Shown: piece after piece, positions 1 to 5,920 of the stretch
Layout of the letters: every line of letters starts with the position of its first letter
Numbering within the stretch: the first letter of the stretch is position 1
Origin: SKVL01 sp051745565
GTDB lineage: Bacteria; Patescibacteriota; Minisyncoccia; Phycocordibacterales; CSBR16-193
NCBI GenBank assembly: GCA_051745565.1
Contig: JBNJEF010000037.1
Location: 1-6,078, forward strand
Direction: 5' to 3'
DNA length: 6,078 nucleotides
Made by a program: the position numbers and the translations under genes
Notes under the pieces: generated by a model
The model's database searches: none
What the model saw: only the letters and a program-made list of their open reading frames with translations
Told to the model about the DNA's origin: nothing

Positions 1-509
1 TCCAGTTCTTTTTTGGTCTGGAAAGCCAGTCCGTAAATGCGTGTTAGCATTTTGTTATTCTCGTCACCCCTCCAGTAGGCGCCGGCAATACCGGAGAGTT
101 TAAAGGAGTTGGTTGGAATATTCTCGGCGTTTTTGACGTGACCTCCTTCGCAAAGGTCGGTAAACTCTCCTGAAGTATAGACTGTTATCTCTTCTCCTTT
201 ATCTGCTATTTCTTCTACCAGTTCTTTTTTATAGGGGTTATTCTTAAATATCTCTAAAGCCTTCTCTTTGGAGATGTTCTCTTTCTTTATCTCGTCCCAA
301 GAGGAAAGGAGTTCTCTCATCTTCTTTTCTATTATTTTCAGATCTTCTTCTTTCGGAGTGTCTTTACCGAAATCAAAATCGTAATAGAATCCGGTTTCGG
401 TCGGAGGACCGAAGGCCGGCTTGGCGTCGGGGTATATTTCTGTTACGGCGGCCGCCAGTAAATGTGAAAGGGTGTGCCTTATGTTTGATATTTCTTCTTT
501 TTTTGCCAT
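1..509 (-). CDS. thrS: Threonyl-tRNA synthetase, N-terminal part (partial at left edge)
   Basis: ThrRS charges tRNA-Thr with threonine in the cytoplasm. I translated the reverse complement by hand from the ATG at 509 and obtained 169 codons running off the window. The start is followed by the editing (second additional) domain. Its metal/active-site signatures are visible: HxxxH at residues 12-16 (HTLSH) and a CxGGH motif at 120-124 (CEGGH). A GFYYDF segment lies at 40-45, and YGLAFQTKKEL leads into the catalytic core, which is outside the window. The TGS domain that normally precedes the editing domain is absent: an in-frame stop (TAA, minus strand, 528-530) lies just upstream, so it cannot be a missed extension. 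Such TGS-less ThrRS enzymes are, to my knowledge, common in Patescibacteria. The gene lies 52 bases downstream of dnaE on the same strand, with its own promoter candidate and no Shine-Dalgarno sequence. Confidence 0.95.
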   Translation of the reverse strand, partial: MAKKEEISNIRHTLSHLLAAAVTEIYPDAKPAFGPPTETGFYYDFDFGKDTPKEEDLKIIEKKMRELLSSWDEIKKENISKEKALEIFKNNPYKKELVEEIADKGEEITVYTSGEFTDLCEGGHVKNAENIPTNSFKLSGIAGAYWRGDENNKMLTRIYGLAFQTKKEL

Positions 510-517
510 ATTTTCAA

Positions 518-546
518 AGTATATCCCTTAAATGCCAATTTGACAA
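518..546 (-). promoter_or_regulatory. Sigma70-type promoter of thrS, predicted near-leaderless
   Basis: Read on the minus strand, TTGTCA (541-546, 5/6 to consensus) and TATACT (518-523, 5/6) are separated by exactly 17 bases (524-540). Only 8 bases separate the -10 box from the thrS ATG, so the transcript would start within about 1-3 bases of the start codon. No purine-rich Shine-Dalgarno sequence precedes the ATG, in keeping with leaderless translation. The boxes are seen directly; promoter activity is inferred. Confidence 0.65.
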
Positions 547-561
547 AATTTATAAAGAGGA

Positions 562-3500
562 TCAGTCGTTTTCCTCTTCCGCTTTATCGGGCTTTCTGTC
601 TAGCTTTTTGGCGTAGTCTATTATGATACTCTTTGTTTCGTTTCGGTTTGACATTTTGCCTCTGATCCCGACGCAGGTCTCTTGTTCTATTTCTGCTCCG
701 TATTTATCAAAGGTTGAAGGGAAGCATACTATTTCAATGGAATCATCGTAGTCTGACAGAGTGGCGAACATCATTTTATCTCCCTTTTTGGTGTACATTG
801 TCTTCACCTCTCTTAAGAGACCTACTGCTTTGACCGTTGCGTTCTCTTTTTTAGTTCTCTTTATGTCGCTTATGGTGTTTCCGCACCGCTCTATTATCTC
901 TTTGAACTCATCAAGAGGATGGCCTGATAGATATACTCCCAGAAGTTCCTTTTCCCAGGAGAGTTTTTCGGACTTTTTTATAACAGGTGCTTCTTCCAGG
1001 TCTATTTCATAAGCACCTACTCCTCCCATATCTCCAAAAAGGGATCCCTGGGCGGAGTTTGCTTGGGAGAGTTCTTTTTTATAAGTGAGTATTCTGTCTA
1101 TGTTATAGGAGAGCTGTCCTCTGTCGCCTAATTTATCCAAAGCTCCGCTTTTTATAAGGGCCTCTAGCGATTTTTTGTTTAAATTCCTGTCGTTAACCCT
1201 TGAGATGAAATCGGTTAATGAAGTAAAGGGTCCGTTTTCTTTTCTCTCTTTTATTATGGTCTCGGAAATGCCTTTGCCGAAGTTCTTGATAGTATTTAAT
1301 CCGAAGCGTATTTCATCTTTGCCTGTCTTTTTGTTTTTAACTACGGTGAAATCTCTTAAGCTCTCATTAACATCGGGGGGCAAAACAGCTATTTTCATCC
1401 TTTGACACTCGTCCACTATTTCGGCTATTTTCTCTACGTCTCCGGAGTCGGCGGTCAGTACGGCCGACATATATATGGCAGGGTAGTTGGCCTTCATGTA
1501 GGCGGTCTGGTAAGCTACTCTTCCGTAACTTGCTGAGTGAGCCTTGTTAAAAGCATATAAAGCGAAGGGTTTGATCCTCTCCCAGAGATCGTCTGCTGTC
1601 TTTTGAGGTATTTCGTTCTCCACACATCCGTCCTTAAAGCGCTTCTCCTGCTCTTTCATCAACTCCGGTATTTTCTTACCCATCGCTTTACGGAATTTAT
1701 CCGCTTCCAGCCAGGAATAGCCGGCAAGTTTAATGGCCGTCATCATCACATCCTCTTGGTATATCAAAAGGCCGTAACTCTTTTTGAGTATCTCTTGGAG
1801 TGATTCGTGCGGGTACTCTACCAGTTCGGGGTTGTGTTTTCTTTTTATGTACTCAGGAATAAATTCCATCGGTCCGGGTCTATAGAGAGCCACCATGGCG
1901 TTTATGTCATGTATGCTTGTGGGCTTTAACTCCATCAGGAAACGCGTCATTCCGGTTCCGTTTAACTGGAAAAGGCCGGTCGTCTCTCCTCTGGCCAATA
2001 TCTCAAAGGTCTTTTCATCATCTAGAGGTATGTTCTCTATGTCTATCTCTGTACCGTAATACTTTTTAACGACTTTCAAGGCGTTTGAGAGTATGGCCAA
2101 GTTCTTTAGACCTAAAAAGTCAAACTTTATAAGGCCGGCGTCCTCTACCGAGTGCATATCGTATTGGGTGATTATCTTGTTCTCCGCTTTGTTGTCCATC
2201 TGTAAGGGGACGTGGTTGGTTAAGGGGTCAGGGGACATAACGACGCCGGCGGCGTGAACGGAGATGTGCCGAGCCAGCCCCTCTATCTTCTGTGCCATAT
2301 CCAGTATCTCTCTGGCGCTGTTGTCTTCGGTGTAGAGCTTCTTAAGATCGGGAACATCTTTTAGAGACTGTTTGATAGTGACAGACATACCTTGCTGGCC
2401 CATGGGTATTAATTTAGCTATACGGTCTCCTATTGAGTAAGGGTAACCCAATGCGCGAGCCACATCTCTTACGGATCCGCGAGCCATCATCGTTCCGAAG
2501 GTACCTATCTGGGCTACTTTGTCTTCTCCGTACTTTTCTTTGGCGTACTTTATGACCTCGTCTCTGCGGTTATCGGCAAAGTCCATATCAATATCCGGCG
2601 CCGAAGGCCTGTCGGGGTTTAGGAACCTTTCAAACCTTAAGCCGTACTCCAGAGGATTAAGATTGGTTATTCCCGAAAGATAGGTGACCAATGATCCGGC
2701 GACCGAGCCTCTGATGGTGGTTAGAATGTCGTTCTCTTTGGCGTATCTTAAGAGGTCGCCGACTATGAGGAAGTAGGTTGAGTACCCCTTGGTCTTTATA
2801 ATATCAAGCTCGTACTCCAGCCTTTCTACTATTTCGTCGGTCTTTTCGAGCCCTTTCTTTTTGATGCCTTCGTAAGCCATATCCCTTAAGGCGTCATCGT
2901 GGTCCTTGCCATCCTCCATCTCTATTTCCGGAAAGATCCAAACACCAAGATCAATTTCCACATTGCACATATCTACTATTTTTTGTGTATTATCCAGTGC
3001 TTCCGGAATATCCTTGAAATATCTTTTGGCCTGTTTTTGAGTTATAAAAGAGAAGTCCTCAGCGTTATCCAGATCACTTTCTTCGGAGACCACTCTGTTG
3101 GTCTGAATGGCGATGACCGTCTCTCGGGTTCGCCTGTCTTCCGGTTTCATGTAATAAACATCGTGAGCGGCGACTAAAGGAGTGGAGGTCTCTCTTGCGA
3201 ACTCTATTAACCCGTTCATTCTCTCGGGGTGGTTCGGTATCTCAGGGTGATGAGTTATCTCTATGAAAACACTCTCATTGCCGAACGTGCTTTTGTACCA
3301 TTTAAGACGTTCTAAGGCTTCATCATTCCGTCCTTCTTTAAGAAAGGTGGACACATCTCCACTAAAGGAAGGGATTATGGCCAAAAGACCTTCACGGTTT
3401 TTCTCTAGGAGATCCAGGTCGGCTCTTGGCTTGTAGTAGAAGCCCTCAAGGAAGGAAGATGTTACTATTCTTATTAGATTGCGGTATCCTTGCTTATCTT

Positions 3501-3780
3501 TGGCGAGTAGGACCAATCGGTGTCTCTTGCTGTCTATTCCGGATTGCTTGTCAAAACGGGTGCGCAAGGCAAGGTAGGCGTCTACTCCGATGATCGGTTT
3601 TATGCCTTCCTTTTGGCACTCTTTATAGAATTTAATGGCACCGTAGAGATTTCCGCTATCGGTGAGAGCCAGTGCTTCCATTTTATCTCTTTTGGCGGCC
3701 CCCACTAACTCCGGTATTTGTGGAAGAGCGTTTAACAGACTATAGTGACTGTGGGTGTGAAGATGGGTAAAAGTTGCCAT
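562..3780 (-). CDS. dnaE: DNA polymerase III alpha subunit (replicative polymerase, DnaE)
   Basis: This C-family polymerase of 1072 residues synthesises DNA at the replication fork. Domains in order: PHP domain (about 1-275, starting HLHTH at 6-10), palm/thumb/fingers (about 280-800), helix-hairpin-helix region (about 825-900) and OB fold (about 980-1060). The catalytic acidic cluster lies in PDIDMDF (D396, D398, D400), and the third Asp is in KFDFLGL (D554). ALYRPGPM (631-638), YGLLIYQEDVM (669-679) and AFNKAHSASYG (743-753) are family signatures. QGSLF (911-915) matches the internal beta-clamp-binding motif. The nucleotide-binding loop reads TTIRGSVAGS (354-363) instead of the usual GPGRGSAAGS. 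Several PHP metal ligands are replaced, so built-in proofreading is unlikely. The chain ends just after the OB fold, with no counterpart of the E. coli tau-binding tail. The start is fixed by the conserved N-terminus. It is divergent from rnhB and upstream of thrS. Confidence 0.98.
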   Translation of the reverse strand: MATFTHLHTHSHYSLLNALPQIPELVGAAKRDKMEALALTDSGNLYGAIKFYKECQKEGIKPIIGVDAYLALRTRFDKQSGIDSKRHRLVLLAKDKQGYRNLIRIVTSSFLEGFYYKPRADLDLLEKNREGLLAIIPSFSGDVSTFLKEGRNDEALERLKWYKSTFGNESVFIEITHHPEIPNHPERMNGLIEFARETSTPLVAAHDVYYMKPEDRRTRETVIAIQTNRVVSEESDLDNAEDFSFITQKQAKRYFKDIPEALDNTQKIVDMCNVEIDLGVWIFPEIEMEDGKDHDDALRDMAYEGIKKKGLEKTDEIVERLEYELDIIKTKGYSTYFLIVGDLLRYAKENDILTTIRGSVAGSLVTYLSGITNLNPLEYGLRFERFLNPDRPSAPDIDMDFADNRRDEVIKYAKEKYGEDKVAQIGTFGTMMARGSVRDVARALGYPYSIGDRIAKLIPMGQQGMSVTIKQSLKDVPDLKKLYTEDNSAREILDMAQKIEGLARHISVHAAGVVMSPDPLTNHVPLQMDNKAENKIITQYDMHSVEDAGLIKFDFLGLKNLAILSNALKVVKKYYGTEIDIENIPLDDEKTFEILARGETTGLFQLNGTGMTRFLMELKPTSIHDINAMVALYRPGPMEFIPEYIKRKHNPELVEYPHESLQEILKKSYGLLIYQEDVMMTAIKLAGYSWLEADKFRKAMGKKIPELMKEQEKRFKDGCVENEIPQKTADDLWERIKPFALYAFNKAHSASYGRVAYQTAYMKANYPAIYMSAVLTADSGDVEKIAEIVDECQRMKIAVLPPDVNESLRDFTVVKNKKTGKDEIRFGLNTIKNFGKGISETIIKERKENGPFTSLTDFISRVNDRNLNKKSLEALIKSGALDKLGDRGQLSYNIDRILTYKKELSQANSAQGSLFGDMGGVGAYEIDLEEAPVIKKSEKLSWEKELLGVYLSGHPLDEFKEIIERCGNTISDIKRTKKENATVKAVGLLREVKTMYTKKGDKMMFATLSDYDDSIEIVCFPSTFDKYGAEIEQETCVGIRGKMSNRNETKSIIIDYAKKLDRKPDKAEEEND

Positions 3781-3782
3781 AA

Positions 3783-4415
3783 TTGGATATACTATACCAA
3801 GACTGGGCGGATATGATAAGAGATGGAAATATTAAAATTATAGGGATAGACGAGGTCGGCAGAGGACCCTTAGCCGGACCGGTTGCGGTTTGTGCCGTTT
3901 TTGCAAGCAGGAGATCTTTGTTAGAGATGAAAAGGGAGATCTCATTTACCGATTCCAAAAAAATGAGTTCTAGGAATAGAGAGTCGGTTTGGTATCTGGC
4001 CAAAGAGAGGAAAAGAAGAGGGGATATTGATTACTCCGTGTCTTTTATAAGCTCCGAGGTTATAGATAGAAAGGGGATAGTGCCGGCTATTTTAAAAGCC
4101 ATAGAGAGATCCATAAAGAGAACGGAAGCTTGTAACGATACTCCCGTTTTACTTGATGGCGGACTGAGAGCACCGGAGCAATTTCTCTCTCAGTTTACTA
4201 TAAAGTGCGGTGACCAAAGCGAAGATGCCATAGCTCTAGCTTCAGTACTGGCAAAGGTATCACGGGATAGAAAAATGGAAAGATTTCACAAAAAGTATCC
4301 CGGTTACGGATTTTTCTCCAACAAGGGCTACGGTACAAAAGAGCATATAGAGGCCATCAAAAGACAAGGTCCTTGCAAGATACACCGGAAGACATTCATA
4401 AAGAATCTCATCTAA
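3783..4415 (+). CDS. rnhB: Ribonuclease HII
   Basis: RNase HII cuts the RNA strand of RNA-DNA hybrids and excises single ribonucleotides from DNA. With the TTG start the protein is 210 residues, a usual size. The signature GIDEVGRGPLAGPV (21-34) holds catalytic D23 and E24. DSKK (57-60), D125 in LLDGG and D144 in KCGD complete the family pattern, followed by ASVLAKVSRD (153-162), KGYGT (181-185) with its conserved Tyr, and a C-terminal HRKTF (201-205). The catalytic centre looks intact. The start is uncertain: TTG at 3783 directly follows an in-frame TAA, while ATG at 3813 gives 199 residues and still keeps ten residues before the GIDE motif. The longer form retains a typical N-terminal helix; the shorter one fits the -10 position. 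It diverges from dnaE, and its last 32 codons plus stop are duplicated at 5754-5852. Confidence 0.96.
   Translation: MDILYQDWADMIRDGNIKIIGIDEVGRGPLAGPVAVCAVFASRRSLLEMKREISFTDSKKMSSRNRESVWYLAKERKRRGDIDYSVSFISSEVIDRKGIVPAILKAIERSIKRTEACNDTPVLLDGGLRAPEQFLSQFTIKCGDQSEDAIALASVLAKVSRDRKMERFHKKYPGYGFFSNKGYGTKEHIEAIKRQGPCKIHRKTFIKNLI
3786..3798 (+). promoter_or_regulatory. Candidate rnhB -10 element, overlapping the dnaE -10 (bidirectional core)
   Basis: The plus strand reads TATACT at 3788-3793 (5/6 to TATAAT), overlapping the minus-strand TATAGT at 3791-3796 in a nearly symmetric GGATATACTATACC. Transcription to the right would begin near 3800, about 13 bases before the ATG at 3813. I see no good -35 box at the matching distance (3764-3771), so this half is weaker than the dnaE half. 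Confidence 0.35.
3791..3819 (-). promoter_or_regulatory. Candidate dnaE promoter with very short leader
   Basis: On the minus strand, TTATCA (3814-3819, 4/6 to the -35 consensus) and TATAGT (3791-3796, 5/6 to the -10 consensus) are 17 bases apart. Ten bases separate the -10 box from the dnaE ATG, so the predicted leader is only about 3-5 bases. No Shine-Dalgarno sequence is visible. The -35 box lies inside the rnhB reading frame. The prediction rests on box matches only. Confidence 0.5.
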
Positions 4416-4416
4416 A
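4317..4416 (+). repeat. Direct repeat copy A: 3' end of intact rnhB
   Basis: These 100 bases, from the Ser179 codon of rnhB to one base past its stop, recur at 5754-5853 with one difference (T at 4373, C at 5810). That difference is synonymous (CCT/CCC, Pro). Weaker, gapped similarity continues downstream through the 3' flank to about 4450 (GGGC, GCTTTT and CGGTTT blocks shared). Confidence 0.97.
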
Positions 4417-4473
4417 TGATGGAGGGCTGCTTTTATCGTTTTGTCGGTTTGAGAATATGATAAAGGGTTTCTT

Positions 4474-4503
4474 AAAAATTGACTTGAAAATAGTATCAAG
4501 TCA
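4474..4503 (-). terminator. Stem-loop terminator candidate of the ATPase gene
   Basis: Read on the minus strand, an 8-base perfect stem (TGACTTGA, 4496-4503, with TCAAGTCA, 4480-4487) encloses an 8-base loop and is followed by ATTTTT (4474-4479). It lies 19 bases past the ATPase stop codon, in the gap between this gene and convergent rnhB. The stem has only three G-C pairs, so it is a modest terminator. No T run follows on the plus strand, so it would not serve rnhB equally. Confidence 0.55.
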
Positions 4504-4522
4504 TTGAAGGGTTTGGTGTATT

Positions 4523-5668
4523 CTATTTAAAGTTTTCTATTTTCTCTTGAAAGTTCACGGGTGTTATCACTTCAAAGGATGCGTCAGGATAGCTTCTTTG
4601 CCAGTCAAGCGGAGCCGAGGTCTTCTTTTTATCCGACCATTTGCATTCAAAGGCCTTAAGTTTTCCTTCTCTTTCTTCAATCAGATCTATTTCCTTTTGA
4701 TCGTATGTTCTCCAGAAATAAAAGTTTGACGGATGACGAAGGTTTTGGGATCTTTTTATCTTTTCCATAATGAAAAAGTTTTCAAAAATTTTCCCTGTGT
4801 CAGACCTTAATTTAAGAGGGTTAAAATTGCGGATAATCGCATTCCTTACCCCCAGATCCGTGAAGTAGTATTTAGAGGTTTTGGTAACCTCTTTTCTTAA
4901 ATTACGCCCGAAACCGCGAATGTTTATAATAACGAACATTTTTTCCAGAATATCAAGATATACTTCAGTTGTTTTTTGAGAAATGGAAAGACTTTTGGAT
5001 ATCTCTGCCACGGAGACTTCCGTTCCGAGCTGTAGGGCTAAAAGAGTCAAAATGTCCATTACCTTTTTAGGTTTCCTTATTTCGGAAAACTCCAAAATGT
5101 CTTTGTAAAAATAACTGTTTATATACTCATAAAGATAGTTTTCTTTATCCTCGGCTTTTTCCAGTGTGTGGACTTTTGGATAAAATCCATAAAGCAACCA
5201 TTCTTCCATTACGGATTCCGGTGAAACCGTTTTGTATTTTTCTTTGATCTCGGAATAAGATAGAGGGTGAAGTAGAAAAGTTTTTGTTCTTCCGGTTAGA
5301 GGCTCGCTTAATTTATTGGCCAAGTCAAAAGATGCCGAACCTGAAGTTATGAGCTTAACATTTAAGTTATCATGCAAAAGCTTCAAGGTAAGACCGATAT
5401 TATCTATCTTTTGAGCTTCATCAATAACGACCAGATCATTGGGTGAAAAAACCTTTTTCAATTTCTCTAACTCATTTTGACTTAAAAGTTTCTGGGCATA
5501 AAGATCGTCTCCGGTAAAGTATAAGAAGTCCTTGTTCAGTTCAGATAGAACGGTATTTATCAGGGTTGTTTTTCCGGCCTGACGTGATCCGTAAACTATA
5601 ATTATGTGTTTTTCTTTGGAAGATACGGCTTTTTTGATATCTTCAGACATTTTTCTATCAATTAGCAT
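4523..5668 (-). CDS. AAA_14/DUF4143-family ATPase with PD-(D/E)xK-like C-terminal domain
   Basis: A 381-residue protein of the widespread AAA_14 plus DUF4143 family, whose cellular role is largely unknown. Walker A is GSRQAGKTT (27-35) and Walker B is DLVVIDEAQ (78-86). ITSGSAS (107-113) fits a sensor region, and R127 in TGRT is a likely arginine finger. Residues about 200-255 resemble a winged helix (VSVAEISKSLSISQKTTEVYL). The C-terminal part carries GKIFENF (292-298), FYFWRT (316-321), EIDLI (326-330) and FECKW (340-344). The spacing of E297, D328 and E341-x-K343 is like a PD-(D/E)xK nuclease fold, but activity is unproven. There is no signal peptide or membrane segment. The ATG at 5668 lacks a Shine-Dalgarno sequence; M7 (5650) is an alternative start. 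The gene is convergent to rnhB, bracketed by rnhB 3'-end repeats, and AT-richer than dnaE, which suggests acquisition. Confidence 0.93.
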   Translation of the reverse strand: MLIDRKMSEDIKKAVSSKEKHIIIVYGSRQAGKTTLINTVLSELNKDFLYFTGDDLYAQKLLSQNELEKLKKVFSPNDLVVIDEAQKIDNIGLTLKLLHDNLNVKLITSGSASFDLANKLSEPLTGRTKTFLLHPLSYSEIKEKYKTVSPESVMEEWLLYGFYPKVHTLEKAEDKENYLYEYINSYFYKDILEFSEIRKPKKVMDILTLLALQLGTEVSVAEISKSLSISQKTTEVYLDILEKMFVIINIRGFGRNLRKEVTKTSKYYFTDLGVRNAIIRNFNPLKLRSDTGKIFENFFIMEKIKRSQNLRHPSNFYFWRTYDQKEIDLIEEREGKLKAFECKWSDKKKTSAPLDWQRSYPDASFEVITPVNFQEKIENFK

Positions 5669-5706
5669 AAATTGATTAAACTGTAGTTATATTAATTTAT
5701 ATAAAT

Positions 5707-5735
5707 AGAATAATATAATATTTACTTTATGTCAA
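5707..5735 (-). promoter_or_regulatory. Candidate promoter of the ATPase gene
   Basis: On the minus strand a perfect TTGACA (5730-5735) is followed after 17 bases by TATTCT (5707-5712, 4/6 to TATAAT). The predicted start near 5700 leaves a leader of about 30 AT-rich bases before the ATG at 5668. The promoter lies between the ATPase gene and repeat copy B, so the cassette appears to carry its own promoter and terminator. Confidence 0.5.
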
Positions 5736-5753
5736 TTATTCTGATCCGGTTTA

Positions 5754-5852
5754 TCCAACAAGGGCTACGGTACAAAAGAGCATATAGAGGCCATCAAAAG
5801 ACAAGGTCCCTGCAAGATACACCGGAAGACATTCATAAAGAATCTCATCTAA
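5754..5852 (+). pseudogene. Orphan 3' fragment of rnhB
   Basis: Thirty-two codons plus the stop, encoding the RNase HII C-terminus from SNKGYGT through HRKTF to the terminal NLI. The frame is open back only to a TGA at 5742-5744, and there is no start codon in this stretch, so no independent protein is expected. All catalytic Asp/Glu residues lie in the missing part. The remnant is almost unchanged from the intact gene, so the event that produced it was recent, or the sequence is maintained by conversion or function. Confidence 0.85.
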
Positions 5853-5853
5853 A
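5754..5853 (+). repeat. Direct repeat copy B
   Basis: Second copy of the 100-base block, 99/100 identical to 4317-4416. Gapped similarity continues to about 5880. On the left, ATCCGGTT at 5744-5751 may be a decayed trace of the preceding rnhB codons (ATCCCGGTT in the intact gene) with about ten bases missing. Confidence 0.97.
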
Positions 5854-5920
5854 AGATAGGGGGCGCTTTTTTGCCGGTTTTATCTCCTGTTAGTTTGGGG
5901 CAATAAAGAGAAGGATGGGA

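Larger units (their letters stand above)
4417..5753. mobile_element. Putative inserted cassette (1337 bases) between rnhB 3'-end repeats
   Basis: This interval is bounded by the two 100-base rnhB-derived direct repeats and contains only the ATPase gene with a promoter and terminator candidate. It encodes no transposase, integrase or tRNA. Removing it together with one repeat copy (1437 bases) would restore a simple junction of rnhB followed by the gene starting near 5921. Lower GC in sampled lines supports foreign origin. Calling it mobile is an inference; a one-off recombination or duplication event would leave the same trace. Confidence 0.45.
5669..5920. other. Intergenic region between the ATPase gene and the right-edge gene
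   Basis: About 250 bases without an intact gene. Positions 5669-5753 are very AT-rich and hold the ATPase promoter candidate. Positions 5754-5853 are the rnhB remnant. Positions 5854-5920 resemble the 3' flank of intact rnhB for about 27 bases, then lead to a purine-rich ribosome binding site (AGAAGGA, 5909-5915). No convincing hairpin with a T tract is seen after the remnant. Confidence 0.7.

Noticed and set aside
540..556. Plus-strand TTGACA with nearby TATAAA suggesting a rightward promoter
   Set aside because: The two boxes are only 5 bases apart, no -10 box lies at 16-18 bases, and only the opposite strand carries a gene here.
2899..3177. Open frame on the plus strand inside dnaE
   Set aside because: It lies wholly within the well-conserved dnaE reading frame, has no recognisable motif, and is an antisense shadow. 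The same applies to the other short frames at 761-1012, 1175-1405, 1603-1803, 3520-3708 and 4547-4729.
3740..4003. Minus-strand frame across the dnaE start and rnhB
   Set aside because: It overlaps two conserved coding regions and is explained as antisense to the RNase HII catalytic motifs.
4260..4499. Minus-strand frame antisense to the rnhB 3' end and extending to the repeat edge
   Set aside because: It has no conserved features, and its sequence is dictated by the rnhB tail. The downstream continuation after copy B does not preserve it.
4317..5853. Simple transposon with a target-site duplication
   Set aside because: A 100-base target duplication is far longer than those of known insertion sequences, no transposase is encoded, and no clean terminal inverted repeats border the insert.
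5854..5884. GATA...TATC pairing after the rnhB remnant as an intrinsic terminator
   Set aside because: The stem needs several G-T pairs and mismatches, and no T tract follows the hairpin.
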